NCBI GenBank assembly: GCA_035539075.1
Contig: DATLJB010000232.1
Location: 1 to 64,000, forward strand
Source: Dongia_B sp035539075
Lineage (GTDB): Bacteria; Pseudomonadota; Alphaproteobacteria; Dongiales; Dongiaceae
Direction of reading: 5' to 3'
Length of the DNA stretch: 64,000 nucleotides
In this document: positions 19,871-28,408 of the stretch, piece after piece
Layout: every line of letters starts with the position of its first letter
How positions within the stretch are numbered: position 1 is the first letter of the stretch
Program-made: the position numbers and the translations under genes
The notes under the pieces: model-generated
Databases searched by the model: none
The model's input: the letters and a program-made list of their open reading frames with translations, nothing else
Told to the model about the DNA's origin: nothing

Positions 19871-20335
19871 ATGCGGTCGGCCCCGGCGCGGTCAGCAGAG
19901 CCGGGGCAGCTGCGGCGCGGTTCGCAGGCGCTTCTCCTGACAGCGCTCCTGACATTGTCTGGGCCCCTGCAACTTCCGCTTTCCGCCGCTGCGCTGGCGG
20001 CCAGCGATCCGCCGCCGGTGCCGGCGGTGAAGCCGTTGACCACGGCGCAGATCGTCCAGCTGCTTGACGGCAAGACCTATCGCTTCACCTCCTATGGCCG
20101 GCCGCTGACCGGCACGACGCATTGGGATCTCGCCGGCCATACCGTCAGCGGCAGGTATAACTATGCCGGCATCTTCACCGGCAGCTATCAGGCGGAATGG
20201 AATGTGGTCGACGACAAATCCTGCACCCGCGACGAGCATCAGGGCCTGCTGTGTCTCACCATCTATCCTTTCGGCGCCGGATTCATGGAGGTGACGGGCA
20301 AGGGCGAGGTGCATTCGATTTCCGAGCCGCAATGA
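19871..20335 (+). CDS. Hypothetical exported protein
   Basis: Unrecognised protein of about 154 residues with an N-terminal export signal (basic start, hydrophobic ALLLTALLTLSG, small residues near LSAAALAA). The mature part (about 110 residues) has an aromatic beta-rich pattern: LLDGKTYRFTSYGRPLTGTT, SGRYNYAGIFTGSYQAEW, and a cysteine pair (KSCTRDEHQGLLCL) that could form a disulfide. The pattern is reminiscent of small periplasmic domains of the DUF995 kind, but I am not sure of this. The start could also be the ATG at 19805, which adds 22 residues; the shorter form gives a more usual signal peptide. Confidence 0.6.
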   Translation: MRSAPARSAEPGQLRRGSQALLLTALLTLSGPLQLPLSAAALAASDPPPVPAVKPLTTAQIVQLLDGKTYRFTSYGRPLTGTTHWDLAGHTVSGRYNYAGIFTGSYQAEWNVVDDKSCTRDEHQGLLCLTIYPFGAGFMEVTGKGEVHSISEPQ

Positions 20336-20403
20336 TGCGCTGGGTTCCGGCGCCGATGGCGGCCCGGCGGGTTTGAGGCCGAGCAATATGAGCAAGTGAA
20401 TTC

Positions 20404-21312
20404 ATGGTCATGAGCGACGAGCAAGATCCAGCACCGGACAGCACCGCAGCTCGAACTGCCTTGTGGCGTGCGCTCCATGTAAGGATCGATCCTGCTCCGC
20501 ATGTGCTGGAGGACGAGGTCGGGCTCAAGCTGCTCGCTCCGGGCGCGGATTGGCACCAGCGAGGGGACATGGATCCACAGTTCACGCGGCCCTTCCGCGC
20601 TTCAATCGTCGCTCGTGCCCGTTTCGTCGAGGATTTGGTGGTTGAGCAGGCTGGCTGTGGCGTCGCCCAGTACGTCATTCTCGGCGCCGGCCTCGACAGC
20701 TTTGCCCAGCGGAGGCCGGAGATCGCCTCCCGCCTCAGGGTGTTCGAGATTGATCGGCCAGGCCCGCAGGCATGGAAGCGCCAGCGGCTGACTGAGCTTG
20801 GCTTCACGATCCCGGACTGGCTCCGCTTCGTGCCGGTTGATTTCGCGGCGGGCGGGTCCTGGCGGGACGGCCTCGTGAACGCTGGCTTCGATGATAGCGA
20901 GCCGGCCATCGTGGTTTCCACGGGGGTCAGTATGTATTTCACCAGGGATGCGAATGCGGCCGCATTGCGCCAGGTCGCGGCATTCGCGCCGGGATCGACG
21001 CTCGCCATGACGTTCCTGCTCCCGCTGGCGTTGGCGGACCCGGAGGTGCGTCCCGGCCTCGAGATGGCGGAGAAGGGGGCGCGCGCAAGCGGGACGCCTT
21101 TCCTCAGCTTCTTCATGCCATCGGAGATCGTGGCCCTGGCCGGCGAAGCCGGATTCAGGGAAGCACGGCACGTTTCGGCAGCCGATCTTACCCGGCGCTA
21201 CTTCGCGGGCAGAACGGATGGCCTTCGCCCACCAAGGAACGCCGAGGAATTTCTGGTCGCGACGACTGAGCGACAACAATCTCAACCCGTCGACAAAACG
21301 ATCGGGTTTTAG
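20404..21312 (+). CDS. SAM-dependent methyltransferase, LCMT/TIGR00027 type
   Basis: A 302-residue class I methyltransferase of the leucine-carboxyl-methyltransferase-like family that is common in actinobacteria and proteobacteria. Marks are the N-terminal FTRPFRASIVARARFVEDLV segment, the SAM-binding motif YVILGAGLDSFAQR, the acidic loop VFEIDRPGPQAWKRQRL, FVPVDFAAG, and the STGVSMYF strand. These enzymes methylate carboxyl or hydroxyl groups, often in secondary metabolism or on small acids; the substrate cannot be told. It stands alone, separated from its neighbours by short gaps. Confidence 0.85.
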   Translation: MVMSDEQDPAPDSTAARTALWRALHVRIDPAPHVLEDEVGLKLLAPGADWHQRGDMDPQFTRPFRASIVARARFVEDLVVEQAGCGVAQYVILGAGLDSFAQRRPEIASRLRVFEIDRPGPQAWKRQRLTELGFTIPDWLRFVPVDFAAGGSWRDGLVNAGFDDSEPAIVVSTGVSMYFTRDANAAALRQVAAFAPGSTLAMTFLLPLALADPEVRPGLEMAEKGARASGTPFLSFFMPSEIVALAGEAGFREARHVSAADLTRRYFAGRTDGLRPPRNAEEFLVATTERQQSQPVDKTIGF

Positions 21313-21527
21313 CCCAGCCTGGGGAAGGCCGGCGACAAGCGCATGGCAGGTCTCTTCGTCCCGGAGGCGGCTATGACTGGAAAAGGCCGGTCGCAGGCCT
21401 TAAGTTGCTGTCAGCCCCTGCGGATCGGCCCCCGTGGATGAATTCCGTCGATGAATCCCATGAAGCGGGGGGTGGCGCGTTCCGCCACGATCCGCTTTCT
21501 CCGGTTCAGCCAGGTGATTTGCCCTCG

Positions 21528-22448
21528 ATGTCGTCTTCCATTCTACCGCTTGCTTCACAGACCGCCGCCTGGCAGCCCGCGCCCGGAAAGGCCGCGCGGC
21601 CGATTTTCGCCATCGGCGATGTGCATGGCCGGTTGGATCTGCTGACCGTCCTGCATGACCGGATCGGCGAGATCATCGCCGCAGAGGATCTCGGGGAACC
21701 GATGATCGTCCATCTCGGCGACTATGTCGATCGCGGGCCGCAGCCATTGGCCTGCCTCGAACGGGTGCTGAAAGGTGTCGAGGGTGTCGAAACCGTCACC
21801 CTGGCCGGCAATCATGAGCAGTTCATGTATCGCTGCCTGGCCGCCGCCGAAGCCGCGCTGGACGAGGCGGCGCGCGGCGACCCCCATGCCGCCGAGGACA
21901 TGAACGAGGTGGTCGCCGCCTGGTTCGACTACAATTGCGGCACGGCGGTGGCGCGCGAGCTTGGCTTCAACGACCCGCATGCGGTGGTCGATGACCCCTG
22001 GCATTTCCATGCCCGCCTGATCGAGCGGCTGGGGCCGGAGCTGCTGGCGCGTTTCCGCGACCTGCCCAACCATCACCGCGAGGGCGATTACTTCTTCATC
22101 CATGGCGGGCTGCATCCCGCCATCGACCTTGCCGCGCAGCTCGCACCGCATTGGGGCCGCTTCCGCTTCGGCGCCATGGACAGCGATCCGCTCTGGGTGC
22201 GCGGTCCCTTCCTGACCCATCCCGGCCGGTTCGAATTCGCCGAGGACGGCGATTACGCCGATTACACCGGTCCTTTCATCGTCGTGCATGGCCATACGAT
22301 CAGCGACCAGCCGGAGGTCAAGCACAACCGCATCGGCGTCGATACCGGCGCCTTCATGACCGGCCGGCTGACCGCCGTCGAACTGCGCGGCGACCAGTTG
22401 CGCTTCATCACCGCGATCGGCCCCTCGGTGCCCTGGGGTGTCTACTGA
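21528..22448 (+). CDS. PPP-family metallophosphatase
   Basis: A 306-residue cytoplasmic serine/threonine-protein-phosphatase-like metallophosphoesterase. The three metal-binding signatures are intact: GDVHG near residue 30, GDYVDRG near 68 and GNHE near 99. Later HGG and HGH (VVHGHT) histidines complete the two-metal site. Members act on phosphoproteins or on small phosphorylated molecules such as diadenosine tetraphosphate. I choose the ATG at 21528, which follows AGGTGA ten bases upstream; ATG 21438 would add 30 residues with no family match. The stop codon sits in a short tandem repeat that places two more copies of the last codons and TGA immediately downstream. Confidence 0.85.
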   Translation: MSSSILPLASQTAAWQPAPGKAARPIFAIGDVHGRLDLLTVLHDRIGEIIAAEDLGEPMIVHLGDYVDRGPQPLACLERVLKGVEGVETVTLAGNHEQFMYRCLAAAEAALDEAARGDPHAAEDMNEVVAAWFDYNCGTAVARELGFNDPHAVVDDPWHFHARLIERLGPELLARFRDLPNHHREGDYFFIHGGLHPAIDLAAQLAPHWGRFRFGAMDSDPLWVRGPFLTHPGRFEFAEDGDYADYTGPFIVVHGHTISDQPEVKHNRIGVDTGAFMTGRLTAVELRGDQLRFITAIGPSVPWGVY

Positions 22449-22483
22449 CCAGGGGGCCTCTACTGACCAGGGGCGTCTACTGA
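22441..22483. repeat. 17-18-bp tandem repeat over a stop codon
   Basis: Units begin TCTACTGACCAGGGG at 22441 and 22459, with a partial third unit (TCTACTGA) at 22476. The first unit contains the TGA stop of the phosphatase gene, and later units carry extra TGA triplets. Its core resembles the repeats at 7797-7844 and 33552-33590. Confidence 0.75.
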
Positions 22484-22632
22484 GATGCCTTGACGGCACA
22501 CCAGGTGCCGAGGCTATGGGCCTCGGCCGGCATGGCGGCCACGGTGCTGAACAAGATGGTACCGAGCACGACCAGAAGGACGAGCATGGCGCGTGACAGG
22601 GCTGCTGGGAGGGCGGATTTCGCTTTATGCAT
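22477..22632 (-). CDS. Small exported peptide (51 residues)
   Basis: A short frame beginning MHKAKSALPAALSRAMLVLL, with a textbook signal peptide (basic n-region, long hydrophobic core, PAEA cleavage site) and only about 14 mature residues (HSLGTWCAVKASQ) including one cysteine. The quality of the signal sequence argues that it is translated. The frame is open further upstream but has no coding character there. Function is unknown; it could also be the remains of a longer exported protein. Confidence 0.4.
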   Translation of the reverse strand: MHKAKSALPAALSRAMLVLLVVLGTILFSTVAAMPAEAHSLGTWCAVKASQ

Positions 22633-23029
22633 CTGCGGGTTCCCGAGCTTTAGTGAAGAGGGTTGCCGACCCTGCTCCAGCCGCATGGCTGTCCCAGAGT
22701 CGGTAAGGTTCGGTTCCCCGCATCTTCCGGTCTCGCGCCGGATTGACGGGAAATCATGTGGCGGGGTTCGCCATGCTGTCAACCAGGCATCGTCCGACAT
22801 GCCGCCCGCGTCTTCTGCGAGACCAAAGCTGGCCGCACCACGGATGGGCGCCTGACCGCATAGCCTCACGGGGGAGCCTGGGCGGGTAGCCTCGCCGGCT
22901 GGCTTGATTTGCATCAAGACGATTGCCACGGCAGCGTAAGATTATTGTCAAAATGGCGATGTGTTGCCGGAAACCGACCGGCGCAATAGAGCGCGGAGAG
23001 GGCAGGCGCATTTGGGCGGGCAGGGTAAG

Positions 23030-24241
23030 ATGCTGACGGGCGCGTCGGGGAACAAGATGGAGCTGCAGCCACAGCCTGCCGGCGATACTGGCAATGGTGC
23101 GCGGGCGCTGGCGCAGGTTGCCGCTCAGCTGGAGAGTGCCGTCACCTCAGCCGGCGATGCCATCAGCGGGCTGCTGCTCCCCCGTTCGCTGCGCCGCTTC
23201 ATCTGGGAAAGCAGCGGCTGGCATCAGCTGGGGCTGTGCCTCCTGTCGGTCGCGCTGTTCCTGGTCGGCACCGTGCCGCTGGAAGTGCAGCGCCGGATCG
23301 TCAACGATCTCGTCAAGGGCGGCACTTACCGTCCCGTGCTGACGCTGGCGCTGCTTTATCTGGCACTCGTTCTGAGCGAGGGGCTGATCAAGCTGGTTCT
23401 CAACATCTATAGCAGCTGGGTCAGCGAGAATGCCGTGCGCCATCTGCGCCACCGGATCGCCAAGCTCAGTGCCGCCACGGTGCCGGGTACTGGCCTTGCC
23501 GAGCCGATCGACGCCATTCCCCCCAACCACGATACCGCCGCCTGCGATATCTGCGTCCGCGCCAGGATCGAAGGCATCGAGACCTCGCTGCTGCTGAGCG
23601 AGGTCGAACCGGTCGGCGGATTCATCGGCATCAGCGTCATGCAGCCGCTGCTGCAGGGCGGCATCCTGGTCAGCGTCTTCGGCTACCTGACCTTCATCGA
23701 CGCCCAGATGGCGCTGCTCAATCTGCTGATCTTCGCGCCGCAGTTCCTCTTCGTGCCGCTGATGCAGCGCGCCATCAACCGCCGCGCCAAGCGGCGCATC
23801 TCAGTGCTGCGCGCGGTCAGTGGCGGTGTCATCGGCAGCGCCGCCGCGCCGGCGGCCGGCGTCATCCAGTCGGGCTTCGGCAGCGAGCAGGACAGCAGGG
23901 TCGACCGCGTCTATCGCCTCAACATGGGCATCTACAAGCTGAAGTTCAGCATGAACTTCCTGATGAACCTGATGTATCACCTGGGCGTCATCGGCGCCTT
24001 GGCGATCGGCGGCTGGTTCGTCATCGAGGGACAGACGGAAATCGGCACGGTGGTCGCCTTCGTCTCCGGCCTCGCCAAGATAAACGACCCTTGGGGCGAT
24101 ATCGTCGACTGGTTCCGCGAGATGACGGTGACGCGCGTCAAATACGTCATGGTGCGCGATGCCGCCGATTGGATCGGCCATTGCCGCGACCTGCACAGCA
24201 TGGCGGAAGCCGGCCCCGGCGAGCCGCTGGGGCCGATCTAG
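23030..24241 (+). CDS. ABC-transporter transmembrane domain without ATPase domain
   Basis: About 403 residues resembling the six-helix exporter membrane domain of ABC proteins (ABC_membrane), with hydrophobic segments such as LGLCLLSVALFLVGTVPLEV, VLTLALLYLALVLSEGLIKL and HLGVIGALAIGGWFVIEG. The protein ends soon after the last helix and coupling region (FRE...RVKYVMVRDAADWIGH); Walker A, signature and Walker B are absent and no ATPase gene lies next to it. It is complete at both ends, so it is not a simple truncation at a neighbour. An internal Cys-containing stretch (HDTAACDICVRARIEGIETS) is unusual for this domain. ATG 23030 follows GCAGGG; ATG 23057 is an alternative. Confidence 0.75.
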   Translation: MLTGASGNKMELQPQPAGDTGNGARALAQVAAQLESAVTSAGDAISGLLLPRSLRRFIWESSGWHQLGLCLLSVALFLVGTVPLEVQRRIVNDLVKGGTYRPVLTLALLYLALVLSEGLIKLVLNIYSSWVSENAVRHLRHRIAKLSAATVPGTGLAEPIDAIPPNHDTAACDICVRARIEGIETSLLLSEVEPVGGFIGISVMQPLLQGGILVSVFGYLTFIDAQMALLNLLIFAPQFLFVPLMQRAINRRAKRRISVLRAVSGGVIGSAAAPAAGVIQSGFGSEQDSRVDRVYRLNMGIYKLKFSMNFLMNLMYHLGVIGALAIGGWFVIEGQTEIGTVVAFVSGLAKINDPWGDIVDWFREMTVTRVKYVMVRDAADWIGHCRDLHSMAEAGPGEPLGPI

Positions 24242-24249
24242 CTGAGCTT

Positions 24250-25050
24250 TCAATAGAACAGCCCGGCCGCGAGATCTCGCTTGACCTGATCGAGCAGGCC
24301 GCGGTCGCGGATCATGGCGAGGCCGCGGTTGAAATCGGCGATCAGTTGCGTGGCCCGCGGGCTTGCCTTGGAAATGGCGAGGAAGGAGGGCTGCTCGTCG
24401 ACCGGCTTGGGATCGAAGGTGATGCGCGCGGCGTCGGCGGGGCTGAGGCTGCGGCTGAGGATGTCGAGGCCGACATCGCGGTTCATCGCCACGATATCTG
24501 TGCGCTTGGCCAGCAGCATCTTGAAAGCGATCGCATCGTCGCGCGCGGTCTCCACCGTCAGGCGCTTATCGGCCACAGCGGCGTCGAAAGCGGGGCCATA
24601 GGAATAGCCGGCGGTAACGCCGATGCGCCGGTCCTTGAGATCGCCGATCGTGGACCAGGTGAAAGGCGTCGACTTCAGGTGGAACAGGACCGAGGTCGAG
24701 GTGATTACCGGATCGCTGAACAGGAAATAGGCGCGCCGCTCATCGGTCATCTTCCAGCCCGGCGATCCCTCCAGCGCACCGTCCTGCGCTTCGGTCAAAG
24801 CGCGCTTCCAGGGCAGATAGACGTATTCGACCCGATAGCCCACGGCGGCGAAGGCTTCGCTGACGATATAGGCGAAGATGCCGTTATGCTTGAGGTCCTG
24901 GGCGAAATAAGGCGGCCATTCGCCGATGCCGAGCTTCACCACCTCTGCGGCCTGTGCCGGGTTGCGCCAAGCCAGACTGAAAAGGCCAAGCCCGGCGAGC
25001 TGTCCCGCTGCCATGCGCAAGAATGCCCGACGCCTGATCGCCTGCTTCAT
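24250..25050 (-). CDS. Periplasmic binding protein, amino-acid (SBP_bac_3) type
   Basis: A 266-residue exported protein with a signal peptide that has a twin-arginine look (RRRAFLRMAAG, then a hydrophobic core and AQA-A cleavage). The mature part matches family 3 solute-binding proteins: GIGEWPPYFAQDLKHNGIFA opening, VEYVYLPWKRALTEAQ, FSDPVITSTSVLF, and DLKDRRIGVTAGYSYG in the second lobe. The WPPYF opening is usual in proteins that bind amino acids or related compounds. No permease or ATPase is adjacent, so it may be an orphan binding protein or serve a sensor. It is convergent with the ABC membrane-domain gene, with only 8 bases between them. Confidence 0.85.
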   Translation of the reverse strand: MKQAIRRRAFLRMAAGQLAGLGLFSLAWRNPAQAAEVVKLGIGEWPPYFAQDLKHNGIFAYIVSEAFAAVGYRVEYVYLPWKRALTEAQDGALEGSPGWKMTDERRAYFLFSDPVITSTSVLFHLKSTPFTWSTIGDLKDRRIGVTAGYSYGPAFDAAVADKRLTVETARDDAIAFKMLLAKRTDIVAMNRDVGLDILSRSLSPADAARITFDPKPVDEQPSFLAISKASPRATQLIADFNRGLAMIRDRGLLDQVKRDLAAGLFY

Positions 25051-25398
25051 CGCTCGCTTCGCTCCCCCATTTTTCGATCGTCACCCGCTGCAGATCGCAA
25101 GAGCTGCCCAATCAGCCGCATCGATGCCGCGCGAGCCGTCATAGCCCTGTCTGCATGCTAGGGCGGGGAACCGATGACCCGTCAAGCGGATGATGCCGCT
25201 ATCAGCAGCGGCATTGCATTTTTTTGCCCGTGATGGCGCCGCCGCCGACAGCGTTCCCATGAATCTTCATCCTTGATTCACCATCATGCTATGGTGGCAT
25301 CCCTAGGCCTCTGTCGCGGCCCCATCATCCCCGGCGATGGCGGCCATTTCCGACACTCCATATTTCTGACGAGTTTGTCCCAGCGGAAGGAGACGAAG
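25051..25398. promoter_or_regulatory. Divergent intergenic region
   Basis: About 350 bases between the binding-protein gene (leftward) and the GFA gene (rightward). The part 25190-25310 is AT-richer and probably contains both promoters. The ribosome site GGAAGGAG (25385-25392) serves the GFA gene. No other gene is seen. Confidence 0.45.
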
Positions 25399-25875
25399 AT
25401 GAAATTGGAAGGTTCCTGCTATTGCGGCGCTGTCAAGTTCACCGTGGCGGCCTATGCGCCCGTGCCGTTCCTGCGCTGCTATTGCTCGATCTGCCGCAAG
25501 ACGGCGGGCGGCGGCGGCTATGCCATCAATCTCGGCGCCAAGGCGGAGACGCTGAAGGTCACCGGCGAAAAGCATATCGGCGTCTTCCACGCCACGATCG
25601 ACGGCCACAAGAGTTCCGGCGAGCGCCGCTTCTGCACCAAATGCGGCACCGCGCTTTGGGTCTATGATCCGCAATGGCCTGACCTCGTCCATCCGTTTGC
25701 CAGTTGCATCGACAGCGAGCTGCCGGTGCCGCCGCAGCATGTGCATATGATGCTGGGCTCGAAGGCGAATTGGGTCGAGGTGCAGGCGAAGCGGGGCGAC
25801 GACACGTTCGACGCCTATCCGGACCAGTCCCTGGAGGAATGGCACCGGGCCCATCACCTGCTGCAGAAAGTGTGA
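25399..25875 (+). CDS. GFA-domain protein (zinc-binding, Gfa-like), first copy
   Basis: A 158-residue protein of the glutathione-dependent formaldehyde-activating (GFA/CENP-V) fold. It has the ordered zinc ligands of the family: GSCYCGAVKF at the start, RCYCSICRKTAGG, and RFCTKCGTALWVYD. Family members are often annotated as S-(hydroxymethyl)glutathione synthases, but few have proven activity. The ATG follows GGAAGGAG, a strong ribosome site; upstream in-frame sequence is not coding. A hairpin terminator shared with the convergent gene follows. A second, diverged GFA protein is encoded at 36503-36901. Confidence 0.88.
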   Translation: MKLEGSCYCGAVKFTVAAYAPVPFLRCYCSICRKTAGGGGYAINLGAKAETLKVTGEKHIGVFHATIDGHKSSGERRFCTKCGTALWVYDPQWPDLVHPFASCIDSELPVPPQHVHMMLGSKANWVEVQAKRGDDTFDAYPDQSLEEWHRAHHLLQKV

Positions 25876-25959
25876 GCGCGCAGTCGGCTGTCCGGTGCCG
25901 CGACGCGAGCGTCAATCGCCGAGCGGCCGGACGCCGCCCTTTGCCTGGATAGCAACGAT

Positions 25960-25985
25960 GGAACCGGCGCCTTGTCGCCGGTTCC
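25960..25985. terminator. Bidirectional terminator between convergent genes
   Basis: A perfect 10-bp stem (GGAACCGGCG 25960-25969 with CGCCGGTTCC 25976-25985), six-base loop, lies between the GFA gene and the convergent kinase/lyase fusion gene. Confidence 0.7.
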
Positions 25986-25997
25986 CCTTCACAGCCC

Positions 25998-28388
25998 TCA
26001 CAGCCGCGCCAAAGCGTGGTCGAGCGCGGTCACGGCGATATCCGCGTGATCCTTCTGGAAGACGATGGGCGGGCGGATCTTCAGGATATTGCCAAGGATG
26101 CCTTCGCTGCCGATCAGGACGCCTTCGTCGCGCATGAGATTGAGCAGGCGCTGGGTCTGGTGGCGGGCCGGCAGCCGGCTCTCGCGGTCCAGCACCAGTT
26201 CGACGCCGATGGCAAGGCCGGTGCCGCGCACGGCGCCGATCAGCTCATGCTTCTCCATCAGCTTGGCGAGGCCGCGCTTGAAATAGGCGCCGGTATGGGC
26301 GGCGTTCTCCACCAGCCGTTCGTGCTCGATGACGTCGAGCACGGCAAGGCCGGCGGCGCTGGAAACGTTGTTGCCGCCGAAGGTGGAGAAGAAGCTGGAG
26401 GCCGCCAGGAAGCGCTCCATGATTTCCGGGCGCGTGATGACGACGCCCAGCGGATGGCCGTTGCCGGCCGGCTTGCCGATGGTGACGATATCGGGCGTGA
26501 CGCCGTGATGACGATGGCCCCACATCGATCCGCCCATGCGGCCGAAGCCGGATTGCACCTCATCGGCGATGCATAACCCGCCGGCGGCACGCACCTTGGC
26601 GAAGACCTGTTCCAGATAGCCCGGCATCACCTCGAGGACGCCATTGGTCATGAAGGCGGAATCGACCATGAAGGCGGCGGGCTTCATCCCGGCGCGGGCC
26701 AGCGAGGCGATCGCCTGGTCGGCGCCGGCGGCATAGAGGGCGGCGAGATTGGGCTGGCTGGCCGTCTCGCCGCGATAGGGGCCGCGATAGGGATCGGGCG
26801 CCACCAGCGTGCGGATATGCGGCGCGATGCTGCCGGTCGTGCTGTTGGCCGGCGAGAAGGCGTCGATCGCCTCGGTGATGCCGTGATAGGCATATTCCAT
26901 GGTGAGCCCGCCGGAAGCGCCGCTCCAGGCCCGCGCCATGCGCCAGGCGATGTCATTGGCCTCGCTGCCGGAATTGACGAAGGCGCAGACCGACAATTGA
27001 TTGCCGGTGGATTTGCCGTCGGGGCCGAGCCCGCCCAGGGACCGCGCCAGGCGCTCGCTATATTCAACCACCTGCTCGCCGAGATAGCGGGTGTTGGTAT
27101 TGAGCTGGCGGACCTGGTTGATGATGGCCTCCGCCACATAAGGGTGGCAGTGGCCGACATGCGGCACGTTGTTGTAGCAGTCGAGATAGCGCCTTCCGGC
27201 GGCATCGCTCAGCCACACACCTTCGCCCTTCACCAGATGCAGCGGCGGATCGTAGAAGAGGGCGAGGCTGGAACCCAGCACCTGGCGCCGGCGGCGCAGA
27301 ATGGTGGCGGCGGCCGGCGCGATCGGCGCCGTCGCTTCGACAGCCGCCGCCGGGGCAGTCGGCAGCCCGCAGACCTGGCGCAGCAGGCGCGTCGCTGCCT
27401 CGCGGCCGATCCGCTGCAAGTCATGGCAGGAGGCGAGGCAGGTCTCGGTATAGGCCTGGATATAGCCCGGGGCCTCCGGCGTCTCCTGCTGGCGCCAGCG
27501 GTTGATCAGCGGCGCCAGCAACAGCCTGGCGCTGGAGAGGTCGAAGATCAGGTCGATCTCCGCCGGCGTCAGCGGCGTCACCGCATGATAGCCGGCGACC
27601 GCCTGGCACAGCGTCTCCAGTGTTTCGCCGGGCAGCATGAAATCGGCGGCGAGATCGGCGATGTCCTGCACCAAGGCGGCGTGGATGATGTCGCCGAAAT
27701 CGATGATGCCGGTGATCTCATAGGCGGCGGCCGGATTGACCAGCAGGTTATGCTCGTTGACGTCGCCATGGATCATCTGCTGGCGCAGCTCGCCGAGGCG
27801 CGGCAGCGCCTGGTCGCGCAGATGGGTCAGCACCTTGGTGGCAAGGGCTCGGTCCTCCGGCCGTTCCAGGCGCGCGACCTCGGGCAGGAAACGCGGCGCC
27901 TGGCGCAGGTCCCACAGCAGGTTGCGGCCATGCGCGGCGGGGTGCTGGTAGTCCTTGAGCGCCCGGCCCAGCCGCGCCAGCATCTGCCCGGCGCGGGCCG
28001 GCATATCCGGCGGGCGCTTCACATTCTCGACGATCTCGCCCGGCAGATAGGAGAGCACGTATAGCCGATAGGTCGTGCCGCCGGCATCGCGGATCTCGGT
28101 CACATGGCCGCCATTGGCGGCGGCGCGCGGATGCGGCACCGGCAAGCCGGGATCGACCCTGGCGATATGGGCGAAGGCGCCGATCTGGCAGGCGATGACG
28201 CCGGGGTCTTCCTCGGCATTGGCGACCTTCACGGTCCAGTCGCGCTGGCGCATATCGGTCAGGCGGAAATTCTGGTCGCGTTCGCTGTAGAGCGGCACCA
28301 ACTTGCCGCTCAGGCCGAAATCGCGCGCAACGGCGGCTTCGATCTCGGCCAGGCTGAATTGCGGTGCCTCGGCGCGCAGGAACTTCAT
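25998..28388 (-). CDS. Kinase / PLP-dependent phospho-lyase fusion (hydroxylysine kinase-AGXT2L type)
   Basis: A fusion of about 796 residues. The N-terminal third is an APH-type small-molecule kinase with MIHGDVNEHNLLV (catalytic loop) and GIIDFGDI (metal site). The C-terminal part is a class III PLP enzyme with CYNNVPHVGHCHP, VNSGSEANDIAWR, IADEVQSGFGRMG and the PLP lysine in TIGKPAGNGHPLG. Known animal relatives are separate: AGPHD1 (hydroxylysine kinase) and AGXT2L1/2 (phosphoethanolamine and phosphohydroxylysine phospho-lyases), and bacterial fusions of the two are known. By analogy it would phosphorylate an amino alcohol or hydroxy-amino acid and then eliminate phosphate and ammonia; the substrate is not proven. 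ATG 28388 overlaps the stop of a seven-codon ORF; in-frame ATGs at 28436/28433 would add about 16 residues. Confidence 0.88.
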   Translation of the reverse strand: MKFLRAEAPQFSLAEIEAAVARDFGLSGKLVPLYSERDQNFRLTDMRQRDWTVKVANAEEDPGVIACQIGAFAHIARVDPGLPVPHPRAAANGGHVTEIRDAGGTTYRLYVLSYLPGEIVENVKRPPDMPARAGQMLARLGRALKDYQHPAAHGRNLLWDLRQAPRFLPEVARLERPEDRALATKVLTHLRDQALPRLGELRQQMIHGDVNEHNLLVNPAAAYEITGIIDFGDIIHAALVQDIADLAADFMLPGETLETLCQAVAGYHAVTPLTPAEIDLIFDLSSARLLLAPLINRWRQQETPEAPGYIQAYTETCLASCHDLQRIGREAATRLLRQVCGLPTAPAAAVEATAPIAPAAATILRRRRQVLGSSLALFYDPPLHLVKGEGVWLSDAAGRRYLDCYNNVPHVGHCHPYVAEAIINQVRQLNTNTRYLGEQVVEYSERLARSLGGLGPDGKSTGNQLSVCAFVNSGSEANDIAWRMARAWSGASGGLTMEYAYHGITEAIDAFSPANSTTGSIAPHIRTLVAPDPYRGPYRGETASQPNLAALYAAGADQAIASLARAGMKPAAFMVDSAFMTNGVLEVMPGYLEQVFAKVRAAGGLCIADEVQSGFGRMGGSMWGHRHHGVTPDIVTIGKPAGNGHPLGVVITRPEIMERFLAASSFFSTFGGNNVSSAAGLAVLDVIEHERLVENAAHTGAYFKRGLAKLMEKHELIGAVRGTGLAIGVELVLDRESRLPARHQTQRLLNLMRDEGVLIGSEGILGNILKIRPPIVFQKDHADIAVTALDHALARL

Positions 28389-28408
28389 GAGGTGACCGAT
28401 CGATACAT
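28385..28408 (-). other. Seven-codon leader ORF overlapping the kinase/lyase start
   Basis: ATG at 28408, preceded by GGAGGG with four-base spacing, opens a frame encoding MYRSVTS. Its TGA stop shares bases with the ATG at 28388 (ATGA arrangement). This is a typical translational-coupling layout, but such short ORFs also occur by chance. Confidence 0.35.
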
